A stretch of DNA of 64,000 nt from Solibacillus daqui (GTDB taxonomy: Bacteria; Bacillota; Bacilli; Bacillales_A; Planococcaceae): assembly GCF_028747805.1 (NCBI RefSeq), contig NZ_CP114887.1:1853501-1917500 (forward strand), in the 5' to 3' direction. This document shows, piece by piece, positions 9,078 through 18,119 of the stretch. The notes beneath the pieces were generated by a model. It saw nothing but the letters and a program-made list of their open reading frames with translations. It did not search any database and was not told the origin of the DNA. Each line of letters starts with the position of its first letter. Within the stretch, counting starts at the first letter, position 1. The position numbers and the translations under genes were made by a program.

Positions 9078-9225
9078 GTTGAAAATGTCCCACAAAGCGA
9101 TGTTTGGGCACGTTTTTCTTCCTTAACCTTGTAAATGAATAAATCTGATGCCACCCGTTATACAACAATCGGGCGCTTTTCTTTAAGAAAATCAGCGCAT
9201 TTTTATTGAAGGGCTAGATTGTGGA
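9078..9225 (+). repeat. Dispersed stem-loop modules
   Basis: Contains TCCCACAAAGCGATGTTTGGGCA (a variant of the TCCCAAACGACG-TTTGGGA module) and ACAACAATCGGGCGC with a GCGCTTTTC...GCGCATTTTT hairpin. No gene is seen in 9013-9284. Confidence 0.5.
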
Positions 9226-9284
9226 ATACTGTAAGTTTAATTACCATTTTTTAGCTGTGAAAGTGTTTAATTTGTTAAATTAAT

Positions 9285-9545
9285 TCACCTAAAAACTATA
9301 AACACTAATTTATAGGGAAGCCAAATTTGCCTTTTTCCCTGAAATACTTTCTTTTTCGGTTCGTAATGATACTCTAATGTAACCAAATCGTTAGCTAATA
9401 AAACCTCCATCAGATTTTCATGAGGAATACGACTAATTTTATATGAATCGCCTTTCTCGAAAACATTCCGCATTTCCATAATTTTAACTCTATTAATATC
9501 TGTATCAGTCATGTACACTACGTCTATTGGTAAAAATTTAATAGA
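9285..9545 (-). pseudogene. Possible remnant of an unrecognised gene
   Basis: On the minus strand about 85 residues of plausible protein sequence run into the 5' end of the SLH gene region; an internal ATG at 9513 has no convincing ribosome binding site. The segment RIPHENLMEVLLANDLV resembles EIPTDVLLDVLVSNKYI in the minus-strand frame at 15061-15315, so both may be decayed relatives. A chance open frame remains possible. Confidence 0.3.
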
Positions 9546-9564
9546 AGAAAGTAGGGGCAAACCA

Positions 9565-10686
9565 ATGAAAGCACTATATGTTTTTTTATCTTCCCTTGTA
9601 TTATTTGGACTTATTTCTGTTTCGCCAGCAGTAGCAGCAGAAAAATCCATCGATTTATATTATTTGGATGATGTTGATTACGATCATTGGGCATACAATG
9701 AATTGGAACGTTTCTTGTATTCGGATATCATAGACGGGTATGTGGAAACAGAATCGGTTGAGGAAGATGGAGAGGAATATGAATATACATACGTCTCTAT
9801 AAAACCAAAAAATTCAATTACTCGTGCTGAATTCACTAAAATTTTAGTGAATTCGATGAATTTACATGCAGGTGAAACAGTTAAATCGTTCCCTGATGTA
9901 AAACCGGCGAATTGGTATTACGAGTATGTTAAGGTTGCCAGTAGCCAAGGCATTATCAATGGTAAACCAGACGGTACATTCCGACCGAATGATAAGATTA
10001 CACGTAACGAAATGGCAGTCATGATTTACCGTGCATTCGAGTCAACGCTTGATTTTTCAGCAACAGGAATAGTATTCCCGGATGTACCGCAGGGGAATTT
10101 TGCCTATGAAGCGGTTATGAAAACGGCAGCTGTAGGAATTATCAAAGGGTACGGAGATGTCTTCAAACCTTACAATGATGCAACTCGTGCTGAAGCTATC
10201 GTAATGATTGACCGTGCCTTGCATCTAGTGCCCGGAACAGATGAAGATCAACTTGCGATCATTCAAACAGTTGATCGTAACATTAAAGATGAGATGAAAT
10301 TCACTGTACAACAAGACTTAGAAGCATTAGAAGCACTTTATCGTGAAACGACAATTGGTTACCAACTAGCATATTCACTTGATAGTTTGGATATGGGAGG
10401 TATGTTTGAAGAAACAGATACTATATTAATGATGGAACAGATTGGTGAATATGCGATCAATGCTGTTTCTGTAAATAATCATTTTGCTCAAGTCCGCATT
10501 GATAACTTAGTATATAAAGTATCTATGACAGCTACAGATATGTCTTTTAACACGACAATTGACTTATCAGGAACTGCTTATCTTAAGAAAAACGATGATG
10601 GTAAATGGAAAATTTATAACGTTGTTCTTGATGAAGAGGACTATGAACAAGATTGGGAAGAATCATTAAAAACTGAGATCAACTAA
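9565..10686 (+). CDS. SLH-domain cell-surface protein
   Basis: 373 residues. A signal peptide (about 1-24, MKALYVFLSSLVLFGLISVS, cut near AVAA) is followed by three S-layer homology repeats (about 35-110, 111-170 and 171-225) with the typical pieces ITRAEFTKILVN, FRPNDKITRNEMAVMIYRAF and ATRAEAIVMIDRAL. The C-terminal about 140 residues form an unassigned domain. SLH repeats hold proteins to pyruvylated secondary wall polymer, so it acts on the cell surface. ATG 9565 has AGGGG 6-9 bp upstream. It is followed by a short tandem repeat and a strong terminator. Confidence 0.9.
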   Translation: MKALYVFLSSLVLFGLISVSPAVAAEKSIDLYYLDDVDYDHWAYNELERFLYSDIIDGYVETESVEEDGEEYEYTYVSIKPKNSITRAEFTKILVNSMNLHAGETVKSFPDVKPANWYYEYVKVASSQGIINGKPDGTFRPNDKITRNEMAVMIYRAFESTLDFSATGIVFPDVPQGNFAYEAVMKTAAVGIIKGYGDVFKPYNDATRAEAIVMIDRALHLVPGTDEDQLAIIQTVDRNIKDEMKFTVQQDLEALEALYRETTIGYQLAYSLDSLDMGGMFEETDTILMMEQIGEYAINAVSVNNHFAQVRIDNLVYKVSMTATDMSFNTTIDLSGTAYLKKNDDGKWKIYNVVLDEEDYEQDWEESLKTEIN

Positions 10687-10724
10687 GAACAAAAAAGCGG
10701 AAGGAATTCTCAATTGTAGCTTTG

Positions 10725-10780
10725 CAATAAAGATTGATTATTTATAATAAAGATCGATAATTTGTAATAAAGATTGATTA
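10725..10780 (+). repeat. Three short tandem repeats
   Basis: About three copies of a 19-21 bp unit containing AATAAAGATTGATTA, with one variant reading AAAGATCGATAA. They lie directly before the terminator of the SLH gene. Confidence 0.7.
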
Positions 10781-10826
10781 AAATCATCTAACCTCTATAT
10801 ATTTCTTAGAGGTTAGATGATTTTTT
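10781..10826 (+). terminator. Strong intrinsic terminator after SLH gene
   Basis: A 17-bp perfect stem (AAATCATCTAACCTCTA and its complement), a short loop and six T. The symmetrical A and T tails allow it to work in both directions. Confidence 0.9.
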
Positions 10827-11006
10827 ATTGGATATTTATGTTGATATAATTGTGAAGATTGTGAAGAAATGTACTTAAACTAACGGAGCAGGTGTTGAAT
10901 AGCAATAAAGCTATTTAAATCCAACGGCGACAAAATAATCGATTTTGGAACAAAAAGCAATTAATGCCGTCTTGGTAATAAATAGAATTTATTCGGAGGA
11001 CGAAAA

Positions 11007-11489
11007 TTGTTTAAGTATGTTTTACAACTCATCGTTGGAATCTTTACTTTAGTGGTATCAACATTAATAGCTTGGTATGAAGGAAGTGCAATAACTTATA
11101 ATTCTTTGGAATGGGGGTATTCAACACCGTTTACCAAATTATTTAACATTGAGATCACGAATGGTCGAGATATTAGTCAACTTGATTATTTTGTTTATGC
11201 AGCTAAATTTCAACCACTATTTCCTGCTATTATGATGGTTAGTGTATGCTACATTTTGAGTGTAGTTGGTTATTATTTGGTAAAATATAAGCCTATATGG
11301 GCTATTGGTTTTTTGGGATTAATAGGTTGTATTATGATACTACTAAGTGGTTTTATTTTTAATTCAACAACAATAGGCGGAAGAATTTTTTTCTGGATTA
11401 CTTTAGTAAGTGGTCTAATTAGTGTGGCTTTTACGGTCTTCGTGTGCTTAAGAAATTTCAAGCACATGGTGAGTGTTAATACAAATTAA
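11007..11489 (+). CDS. Four-helix membrane protein, DUF4306-like
   Basis: 160 residues starting at TTG 11007 with CGGAGGA 6 bp upstream. Four hydrophobic helices are visible (about 5-25, 70-93, 98-120 and 125-148). The segment STLIAWYEGSAITYNSLEW recalls the DUF4306 family of Bacillus (YjdJ-like); this is from memory. Function unknown. A copy of the composite repeat follows 25 bp after the stop. Confidence 0.7.
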   Translation: MFKYVLQLIVGIFTLVVSTLIAWYEGSAITYNSLEWGYSTPFTKLFNIEITNGRDISQLDYFVYAAKFQPLFPAIMMVSVCYILSVVGYYLVKYKPIWAIGFLGLIGCIMILLSGFIFNSTTIGGRIFFWITLVSGLISVAFTVFVCLRNFKHMVSVNTN

Positions 11490-11513
11490 ATTGTATCTTT
11501 GGGATGAGCTTTA

Positions 11514-11603
11514 TTTAAACAAACGTGGGCTTTACTTGAAGATCATTGAGTTACATATGCAGCTCTTTTTTCTTATTGAACTAACGAGGCAGTTTAATTC
11601 ATT
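11514..11603 (+). repeat. Composite dispersed repeat with terminator
   Basis: A complete copy: GGGCTTTACTTGAAGATCATT, then the terminator stem GAGTTAC-ATAT-GCAGCTC (one changed base weakens it) with a T-run, then TTGAACTAACGAGGCAGTTT. Confidence 0.8.
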
Positions 11604-11709
11604 AAGAAATAATAATGAATTTACATAAATAATACATAATTTGAAATATATATATATTATTAAGTACAATAAAGATAAGAAATAGTTTTAATACTTAGGG
11701 GGTATTTAT

Positions 11710-12072
11710 ATGATTCTTGGATTACATCACGCACAGATAACTATTCCAAAAGGTGCTGAAGAGGAAGGTAAGAATTTTTATTGTAATGTATTGAGACTAG
11801 AAGAAATTGAAAAGCCAATTTCACTTCAAGGAAGAGGGGGCTTTTGGTTACAAGTTGGTGATAAAGAGGTGCATGTAGGAACAGAAGATGGCTTTAATAG
11901 ATTAACAACTAAATCCCACTTAGCATACCAGGTAGAAGATGTATCATATTGGAGAAGAGTATTGGTGGAAAATAATATAAAAATATTGGATTCAGTACCA
12001 ATTCCAAATTTTGAACGTTTTGAGTTTAGAGATCCTTTTGGAAACAGAGTAGAGATTATTAAAGAAATTTAA
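11710..12072 (+). CDS. VOC-family (glyoxalase-like) protein
   Basis: 120 residues forming a single vicinal-oxygen-chelate unit. LHHAQITIPKGAEEEGKNFYCNVL at the N-terminus and FEFRDPFGNRVEIIK at the C-terminus are the typical beta-alpha-beta motifs; H6/H7 and the terminal E are candidate metal ligands. A Shine-Dalgarno TTAGGGGG precedes ATG 11710. Relatives include glyoxalase I, dioxygenases and fosfomycin/bleomycin resistance proteins, and the substrate here is unknown. It is a single-gene unit between dispersed repeats. Confidence 0.85.
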   Translation: MILGLHHAQITIPKGAEEEGKNFYCNVLRLEEIEKPISLQGRGGFWLQVGDKEVHVGTEDGFNRLTTKSHLAYQVEDVSYWRRVLVENNIKILDSVPIPNFERFEFRDPFGNRVEIIKEI

Positions 12073-12081
12073 GATTCTTTT

Positions 12082-12116
12082 ATTATTCAACTAACAGGGG
12101 CTTTAGTAAAATATCA
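12082..12116 (+). repeat. Short dispersed-repeat module
   Basis: TTATTCAACTAACAGGGGCTTTAGT, a single stem-loop module without the terminator part, directly after the VOC gene. Confidence 0.6.
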
Positions 12117-12167
12117 TGGGGTTGCTATAGGTAATTATTATTTCCTATTCAAACAACGCAGCATTTT

Positions 12168-12593
12168 ATGGGGGTGATGGGAATTACAATATCTATTCAC
12201 GATGGTGTGATAATTGGGTACTCAGCAAGTTTTCTAGAAAATGAGTTAACTTTAGATATCGAAACAGTGACAGATGAAATTGTAACTGTTACATTCGAGA
12301 AATATCTAGCACATGATTTCCGTCATGTAATGGCGGGAAGTATTTTGTTTGATATTGATGAAGTTGATTTAAATACATTTTTTGTAGAGAACAGAGAACA
12401 ATTTGAGAACTTTAAATTATATGCTTGGCCGATTTGGCACGGTAACACGAATGAACTCGAACAAGTATTACAAAAAGAAAATTATAAATGCTATGTTATT
12501 TGTGCATCACTAGGATTAACTGGTTATGTATTCGCTAAAGCACTTAAAATCAAAAGAAATGACAAGTTCGGCGGGATTAACCAAAGTTTGTGA
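12168..12593 (+). CDS. Hypothetical protein, about 141 aa
   Basis: No family recognised. The frame shows alternating strand-like segments (ITISIHDGVIIGYSASF, ELTLDIETVTDEIVTVTF). The start is uncertain: ATG 12168 has no ribosome binding site, ATG 12177 lies only 2 bp behind GGGGG, and an ATT at 12183 would have ideal spacing to GGGGGTGA. There is no signal peptide or membrane segment. It is a single-gene unit with a repeat module on each side. Confidence 0.65.
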   Translation: MGVMGITISIHDGVIIGYSASFLENELTLDIETVTDEIVTVTFEKYLAHDFRHVMAGSILFDIDEVDLNTFFVENREQFENFKLYAWPIWHGNTNELEQVLQKENYKCYVICASLGLTGYVFAKALKIKRNDKFGGINQSL

Positions 12594-12601
12594 AGTATTC
12601 A

Positions 12602-12630
12602 TCTTAAACTAACGGGAGCTTTAGTTAAAC
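12602..12630 (+). repeat. Short dispersed-repeat module
   Basis: TTAAACTAACGGGAGCTTTAG followed by TTAAAC. The 275 bp from here to 12905 hold no other recognisable feature. Confidence 0.6.
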
Positions 12631-12905
12631 ATTCGATTTGCGAAAATTACACATAAAAACAGACAAATAATCTACATGTATGAAGAGTATTGTCTGTTTC
12701 TTTATGTTAAACCCTATGATTTGTTTAGCAATAATCTTTGAGAAAACAACCTTGCCCAAAAATATATAAAGTAAAAATTACCACAGATTTAAGAAGATAC
12801 ACAGCGTCAGCCAGAGGATTAAAAGTTTGGTAGAAACTAGATAATCACCAGGCGTGTATTCGTATCAAAGAATAGTTACTTTACTGCAATAGTCCAACAA
12901 TATCT

Positions 12906-14795
12906 TTAACCATTCGTACGTGTATTTATTGATTGTTGAATTAAATTTGTTAAGGTTTCTATCCCTTTTTGTTCCAAATGTACTCCGTCTGAAGCAAAAT
13001 ATTCTGGATGGTCTAGGGCCGCAGAATGCCAATCAATCAACGTAATATTGTCATGTTCTTGAGCTTTTTTATAGAGAGAATTATTCACTTTCCCCTCCCA
13101 TGAACGTGGAACGCGCGTATTTACTAAATAAATATCAGCATTCGAAAAAGCATTTAGTAGCGTGTCAATCTGATTATTCGTAAAATAACCATTTGTTCCA
13201 AGTTGAATAATGACTGCTTTTTCTTGATGATTGAAATGAGCATAACTAGGTGCCAAATCGACAGCTTGTGAAACTTGTCGTCCGATTTTTGCGTTAATGG
13301 TAATATTAGGATATATATTAGATAAGCTTGTAGCAATATCTATCATTACTGAATCTCCAATGGCTAATATACCAGTATAAGATTCGTTCAAAGGATTTAC
13401 GCTTGATTCGTTTTTCTCCGTTTGAGGTGTTTCAGTGTTTTGGTCCACACTTGTCTTAACTTCTTTATCTAGATTAGTATCATTTTTCTCTGGTGTTTTC
13501 TGATCGATAGAAGAAGATTGTTCCCCAAGATTTATTTCAACTTTTGTTGGATATAAATCCTTTTCTTGTTGATCTGTACCTACCACACCTGAGATTCCTG
13601 TAAAAAATATTAGAAGGAATAGAGGGATAAGGGCAGTGGATATTTTCCTAGAAAACGAAAAGCTTCCCCACTTATTTCTATTTACTAATAGATACTCCCG
13701 AAAATATAATCGGAATCCTTGTTTACGAATCGGCATTTCAATAAAGCGATATGATAATTCCGCAATTATCAAAATAAGGGCTAGCTGAAAACCGACACGC
13801 CAGTATACTGGATTTCCTATTTCGTGAACAGGGGTACTCAACACAATAATAGGATAATGCCAAAGATAGATTCCATATGATCTTGAACCGATCCAACAAA
13901 GGGGCTTCAAAGAAAGTATTTTCCCTAAAAAGCTACTTGGATGACAAACACAAGCTATTAATACCGCTGAGTTTATGCAAATAAGGAACATGCCTCCTCT
14001 GTAAAGAAATGCTTGATATTCATCCACAAAAAAAATGCTGAGAATGAAGATACTAAAGGCAATTAATCCTATACTATTTAGTTTATAAACATGCTCAGTA
14101 GAAAGTTTTTTGGACGAAAGTCTTTTCATGGGCCAAACTAAAGCTAACCAACAGCCTATCAGCAATTCAAATGATCGAGTATCTGTCCCATAATAGACAC
14201 GACTTGGATCTGCTCCTGGCTGATACAGTATGCCCATTAACATTGCTGAACAAAATGCCCCGATAAAGACGATAATTGATAATTTGCTTTGCTTTTTAAA
14301 TACATATAGTCCAATAATCAACAGAATTGGCCAAATGATATAAAATTGTTCTTCAATTGCTAACGACCATAAGTTTTTCAAAGGTGAAGGAGATCCAAAG
14401 CTATCAAAATATGAGACTTCGTGAAAAATAAACCACCAATTGCTTGAGTAAAAAATAGAAGATAATGCATCTCCGCGCAAAGTATTTAGAAGTTCCTGAT
14501 TAAATAACATCACCCATACGAAAGTAGTCAAAATCATAACATATGCTGCTGGAAGTAGACGTCGAAACCGTCTAATCCAAAATTGTCGCAAACTAACAGT
14601 TAACTTATTTCCTTCAATTGGTAAAATGGAAGTGGTTATTAAGTAACCTGATAAAACAAAAAAGATATCGACTCCTAGGAATCCCCCACGGGCCCAACTA
14701 AAGTTAAAATGGTAAGCAATTACAGCTAATACTGCTAAAGCTCTAATCCCATCTAATCCCGGGATATAACGTTGATTGAATGTCTTGTATAACAT
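12906..14795 (-). CDS. OatA-type membrane acyltransferase with SGNH domain
   Basis: 629 residues on the minus strand, with TGGAGGAA upstream of ATG 14795. The N-terminal about 390 residues are an Acyl_transf_3 integral-membrane domain with 10-11 helices (YIPGLDGIRALAVLAVIAYH, FFVLSGYLIT). A low-complexity linker (about 405-465) leads to an extracellular SGNH esterase/transferase domain with S482 in AIGDSVM and the D603/H606 pair in SDGVHLEQKG. This architecture matches peptidoglycan O-acetyltransferase OatA, which acetylates MurNAc C6 and confers lysozyme resistance. Acetylation of another wall polymer cannot be excluded. Confidence 0.88.
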   Translation of the reverse strand: MLYKTFNQRYIPGLDGIRALAVLAVIAYHFNFSWARGGFLGVDIFFVLSGYLITTSILPIEGNKLTVSLRQFWIRRFRRLLPAAYVMILTTFVWVMLFNQELLNTLRGDALSSIFYSSNWWFIFHEVSYFDSFGSPSPLKNLWSLAIEEQFYIIWPILLIIGLYVFKKQSKLSIIVFIGAFCSAMLMGILYQPGADPSRVYYGTDTRSFELLIGCWLALVWPMKRLSSKKLSTEHVYKLNSIGLIAFSIFILSIFFVDEYQAFLYRGGMFLICINSAVLIACVCHPSSFLGKILSLKPLCWIGSRSYGIYLWHYPIIVLSTPVHEIGNPVYWRVGFQLALILIIAELSYRFIEMPIRKQGFRLYFREYLLVNRNKWGSFSFSRKISTALIPLFLLIFFTGISGVVGTDQQEKDLYPTKVEINLGEQSSSIDQKTPEKNDTNLDKEVKTSVDQNTETPQTEKNESSVNPLNESYTGILAIGDSVMIDIATSLSNIYPNITINAKIGRQVSQAVDLAPSYAHFNHQEKAVIIQLGTNGYFTNNQIDTLLNAFSNADIYLVNTRVPRSWEGKVNNSLYKKAQEHDNITLIDWHSAALDHPEYFASDGVHLEQKGIETLTNLIQQSINTRTNG

Positions 14796-15023
14796 AAATA
14801 TTCCTCCAAAAACCTATAAAAACTCTTTCACATTATTTATCTATGAAATTATTAGTATGTAGGGTAATAACGCACGTTTCTTATTTTTTAAGTGCTTCAT
14901 TATCAAAGACGTATGAAGTACTTAAAAAGTTAAAATAATAATAAATTTTATTATTCAGTTTTTTTGCATTCTTAGGCATTGCCACTATCATTTAGGTTCG
15001 ATGGATGCGTTTTGAATAAGCAC

Positions 15024-15061
15024 ATCAAGCGGTATATGAAGTAGATGCTTGATTTTTTTTT
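15024..15061 (+). terminator. Intrinsic terminator
   Basis: ATCAAGC...GCTTGAT, a 7-bp stem with a 16-base loop, followed by eight T. It lies between the OatA-type gene and the minus-strand frame at 15061. Confidence 0.6.
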
Positions 15062-15315
15062 CAAAAATCGTTTGATGATTCGAAGTGAGTGGTATTGGTG
15101 GCATTGAATTTTTTATTTCTGAGAAATTGAAAAGTAGGGAGAATGTGTTTTTTTACGTAACAAATTGCGTGAAAACTCCAACAGATATTATGGAACCACA
15201 AAAAATGGTACTTTCCATTGAGTGAGATAGTGCCGTTTTTGTAATTAATGTATTTGTTGCTTACAAGGACATCCAGTAATACGTCAGTTGGAATTTCAAA
15301 CTCTACAACCTCCAT
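15061..15315 (-). pseudogene. Possible decayed gene, 84-aa frame
   Basis: The first 40 residues (MEVVEFEIPTDVLLDVLVSN...) look protein-like and resemble the minus-strand frame at 9285-9545. The remainder (FHNICWSFHAICYVKK...) looks like out-of-frame sequence, suggesting a frameshift. No good ribosome binding site precedes ATG 15315. Function unknown. Confidence 0.3.
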
Positions 15316-15415
15316 ATAACCCGGTACTGAAAATCAAATATATTCAATGTCTCTTGTTTGGAGAGTTTATTTAGGTCAAGTAAAGCTAATAAGGTGAAAA
15401 GAAGAGGGAGGAAAA

Positions 15416-15943
15416 ATGTTGAAAACAAGAGTAATTTTAGGGATATTGTTGACTCTGCCACTAATAGGATGTTCCAATACTACTAAGATTGCATCGGAAC
15501 CCCCTGCCACTTCAACAAATCTAGATCAACAAGAACCAGATAAGCCATACATCAAGGATGATGCAATCGCGGCATTCAAGAAGGACAAGAATTATAGCAA
15601 CTATGAAATAACCGATTATGTATTGGTGGAAGATGGTAAACTACCACTGTTAAAGGCGATCATTTCCTTTCATGACCATGAAGCGAACACAGATTCCAAT
15701 CTTGCTTTTGTTTACGGTGAAACGATTCTACGAGTGGGGTTTGCAACGAATGAAGAAGATGATGTAAAAACTTACGAAATTGCGGATAATAGTCAATTAA
15801 CTTATGTAGGGGATGGTGCTGTAACAACATCAATTCGTAAAATAGAAACGAATGAAGTAATAGACTATAAAATTACCTTCTCACATGATGAGTCAACATC
15901 AACAACGAGGTTTGAGATTGTAGCGGAGAAATCAACAAAATGA
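15416..15943 (+). CDS. Lipoprotein, unknown function
   Basis: 175 residues with a lipoprotein signal peptide and lipobox LPLIGC (Cys19), so it should be lipid-anchored outside the membrane. AGAGGGAGG lies 5 bp before ATG 15416. The mature part starts with a disordered Pro/Thr-rich stretch followed by a beta-rich domain with no recognised family. It is followed within 10 bp by two repeat modules. Confidence 0.8.
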   Translation: MLKTRVILGILLTLPLIGCSNTTKIASEPPATSTNLDQQEPDKPYIKDDAIAAFKKDKNYSNYEITDYVLVEDGKLPLLKAIISFHDHEANTDSNLAFVYGETILRVGFATNEEDDVKTYEIADNSQLTYVGDGAVTTSIRKIETNEVIDYKITFSHDESTSTTRFEIVAEKSTK

Positions 15944-15951
15944 GTGGAATG

Positions 15952-16070
15952 AACTTAAACTAACAGGGTGCTTTAGTTGAATAACGTTCTTCAACAATCG
16001 GGGGCGATTGTTTAATAAGTGATTCTTTTCTTCTTCAACTAACGGGTGCTTTAATTGAATATTCGCATCC
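15952..16070 (+). repeat. Three dispersed stem-loop modules
   Basis: TTAAACTAACAGGGTGCTTTAGTTGAA, then TTCAACAATC-GGGGGC-GATTGTTTAA (a nearly perfect 10-bp stem), then TTCAACTAACGGGTGCTTTAATTGAA. The three related stem-loops stand side by side. Confidence 0.75.
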
Positions 16071-16118
16071 CGAAATAATCAATCTTTTTTATTATAACCA
16101 AACTAGATAAATAAAGAA

Positions 16119-16165
16119 CCAACTGTTTTGATCAAACTTTGTTTCAAAACAGTTGATTTCTTTCT
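16119..16165 (+). terminator. Intrinsic terminator
   Basis: CAACTGTTTTG...CAAAACAGTTG, an 11-bp perfect stem, followed by ATTTCTTTCT. Apart from a weaker hairpin near 16203, nothing else is seen up to 16380. Confidence 0.75.
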
Positions 16166-16404
16166 GTATAAAATCAGCGTTTGCAACTTACTTTTAATCG
16201 AACTTTATTCAAAAGCTACATTCGCGGCTTTTTGTATGAATAACAAAAGGACTTGTGTGTATGGGGTCCCATCAGATTTAAGCAGTTTTACAACGTTTAG
16301 GCAAGAATAGTTGCTTATTTCGCTAGCTTCGGTACGTCCTTGATGATATTTGTTGACGCCCAATCATAAAATAGCCATACCTTTTGGGAAAGGGGATTGG
16401 TTTA

Positions 16405-17118
16405 ATGACTGTTGCGTTAAACGTAAAGGGCAAGGATTCCATCATTATGGCAATTGATAGTAGGGCGTCATGGAAAAATACACCGGTCCACAATGATCAA
16501 TGTCGGAAAATATTCATTTTACCGAATAAAGTGGCGATTTCTTTTTCTGGCAGCTTAACGCGTGTTATTTTCAATAAGGAAACGAACGAGATTATTTCTC
16601 GATATATGGATATTAATGATTTAGTTTACGGATTGGAGCATTATCCGAATAGTGAATACATGACGATAGCTGATACGATTGAATATGTCATAAGAAAATT
16701 TTGCAGTTATTATGCGGGATTTACGACTCAAATCCATCTAGGTGGCGCGGAGGAAGGGAATTTAGTGTTCGTATCGATGGAATTCAAAAACGGTGAACAT
16801 ATTAAAAATTATCCAATCCCTATAGATGAGTATGGTTTTAGATTTAGCGGGAGTGACCATGAGCAAATTTTTAGTAATATGATTACATTTAGCGAGCAAC
16901 ATCCACCAATAAGTTATGACGAGATGGCAGCCGCACTCATACAAAAAAGTAACGACGAGCTCATTGCATTTACTTATAACGTCATTGCGGAAGTGATGAA
17001 AGAAAACGTGGATAAAAGTAAGGAGCTGCAAACAGTTGGTGGAAATATTGATATTGTGCAGATTACAAAAGATGACACGGTTTGGGTAAGACGGGACGGG
17101 AAAGATATAGTGAAATAA
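16405..17118 (+). CDS. Proteasome-like Ntn hydrolase
   Basis: 237 residues from ATG 16405, with AAGGGGA upstream; an ATG at 16384 has no ribosome binding site. The start gives Met-Thr, and methionine removal would expose Thr1 as nucleophile. Numbering from Thr1, D17 (MAIDSRAS), R19, a lysine at 34 (CRKIF) and a glycine near 46 (SFSGS) line up with D17, R19, K33 and G47 of proteasome beta subunits. The body length fits one beta-subunit fold. A self-compartmentalised protease like HslV/Anbu is possible, but no ATPase partner is nearby. Function inferred. Confidence 0.72.
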   Translation: MTVALNVKGKDSIIMAIDSRASWKNTPVHNDQCRKIFILPNKVAISFSGSLTRVIFNKETNEIISRYMDINDLVYGLEHYPNSEYMTIADTIEYVIRKFCSYYAGFTTQIHLGGAEEGNLVFVSMEFKNGEHIKNYPIPIDEYGFRFSGSDHEQIFSNMITFSEQHPPISYDEMAAALIQKSNDELIAFTYNVIAEVMKENVDKSKELQTVGGNIDIVQITKDDTVWVRRDGKDIVK

Positions 17119-17173
17119 TTGGAAGTACAAAAGGCAATTAACATCTATCCTATCTATTTTGGAAATTCCTTAT

Positions 17174-17262
17174 TAAGCTAACGTGGCGGTTAGTTCAATA
17201 GCGTTGGTTAACTTGTGTTCAACAATCGGGCCATATTGTTAAATAACATTCTTTTATGAAAT
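17174..17262 (+). repeat. Dispersed stem-loop modules
   Basis: GCTAACGTGGCGGTTAGTTCAA followed by TTCAACAATCGGGCCATATTGTT and AATAACATTCTTTTATG. A second partial copy (GGGCCAAATTGTTGAATAAC) is at about 17331-17358. Confidence 0.65.
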
Positions 17263-17271
17263 GTATTTTTT

Positions 17272-17322
17272 GCGCAATCCCGCAATAAAGCGTATTTCTT
17301 TAATAGGGAATGCGCCTTTTTC
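17272..17322 (+). terminator. Intrinsic terminator
   Basis: GCGCAATCCC...GGGAATGCGC forms a 9-10 bp stem followed by CTTTTTCC. Confidence 0.7.
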
Positions 17323-17475
17323 CATTTAAGGGCCAAATTGTTGAATAACATTCTTTTGTGAAATGTTTCCAAACGACGGTTTAGGAATGTTATACTTTAA
17401 ATAATCAACTGGAATGGTTAATTATGGTTATAAAATATTATTTTCATACGAATATTAAGCAATGTGGGAGGCAAT

Positions 17476-18084
17476 ATGTTTATTATTAGAACCGTTATTT
17501 TATGGGCTGTTATATCAATTAGTATTAATGCATATTTAATGACATTACCTATACCTACTTTCCGCAAAAGAGATTATCCACCTAATTACCTTATTCAACA
17601 AAACAATCGAATAGATTTTCAAAAAAACACGGAATGTGCAGCATTTTCAACAGCGTATCTATTACGTCATTTTGGTATAGAAGCTAAGGGAGAATCGTTA
17701 TATACACATTTCCCTTGTAAAACAAAAGCAGGAAATGTGTATCCAAAGGGAATTCGTAAAATATTAAGAGAAAAAGGCTTTAAAACAATTTACTATAAAG
17801 GGAATATACATACATTAAAGTACGAAGTTAGTAAAGGAACGCCTGTAATTGTTTTTATTAAAGTTCATAAGGGACGTAATAATTTGCATTTTGTCCCCGT
17901 TGTAGGCTACGACGAAGAGTATATTTACCTTTCAGAATCGTTAGGGCACCTGGTGAATTGTGACGATGACAATAAAAAATATAATCGAAAAGTTCCAATT
18001 AAGGAATTTCAAAAATTGTGGAATGTAAAGAGAATCCACATGCTTCTTTATAGCAATACTTACATAGCTGTAGACGTCACGTAG
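17476..18084 (+). CDS. C39-like cysteine peptidase domain protein
   Basis: 202 residues from ATG 17476, preceded by GTGGGAGG. An N-terminal hydrophobic segment (about 3-22) acts as signal anchor or signal peptide. The rest is a Peptidase_C39_2-type papain-like domain: the cysteine in NTECAAFSTAYLLRHFG, the histidine in LHFVPVVGYDEEYIYLSES and a following Asp/Asn. Relatives act in the envelope as peptidases or bacteriocin-leader proteases. It lies 360 bp after the proteasome-like gene with repeats between, so a joint role is not established. Confidence 0.75.
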   Translation: MFIIRTVILWAVISISINAYLMTLPIPTFRKRDYPPNYLIQQNNRIDFQKNTECAAFSTAYLLRHFGIEAKGESLYTHFPCKTKAGNVYPKGIRKILREKGFKTIYYKGNIHTLKYEVSKGTPVIVFIKVHKGRNNLHFVPVVGYDEEYIYLSESLGHLVNCDDDNKKYNRKVPIKEFQKLWNVKRIHMLLYSNTYIAVDVT

Positions 18085-18119
18085 CATTAATATCAATGAC
18101 GAAGAAATTTTAAACTCTC

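Noticed and set aside
10725..10780. Short tandem repeats as a CRISPR-like array
   Set aside because: Units are adjacent with no spacers and only three copies.
16128..16310. 60-aa frame after the lipoprotein
   Set aside because: It covers a terminator hairpin and has no ribosome binding site or protein-like composition.
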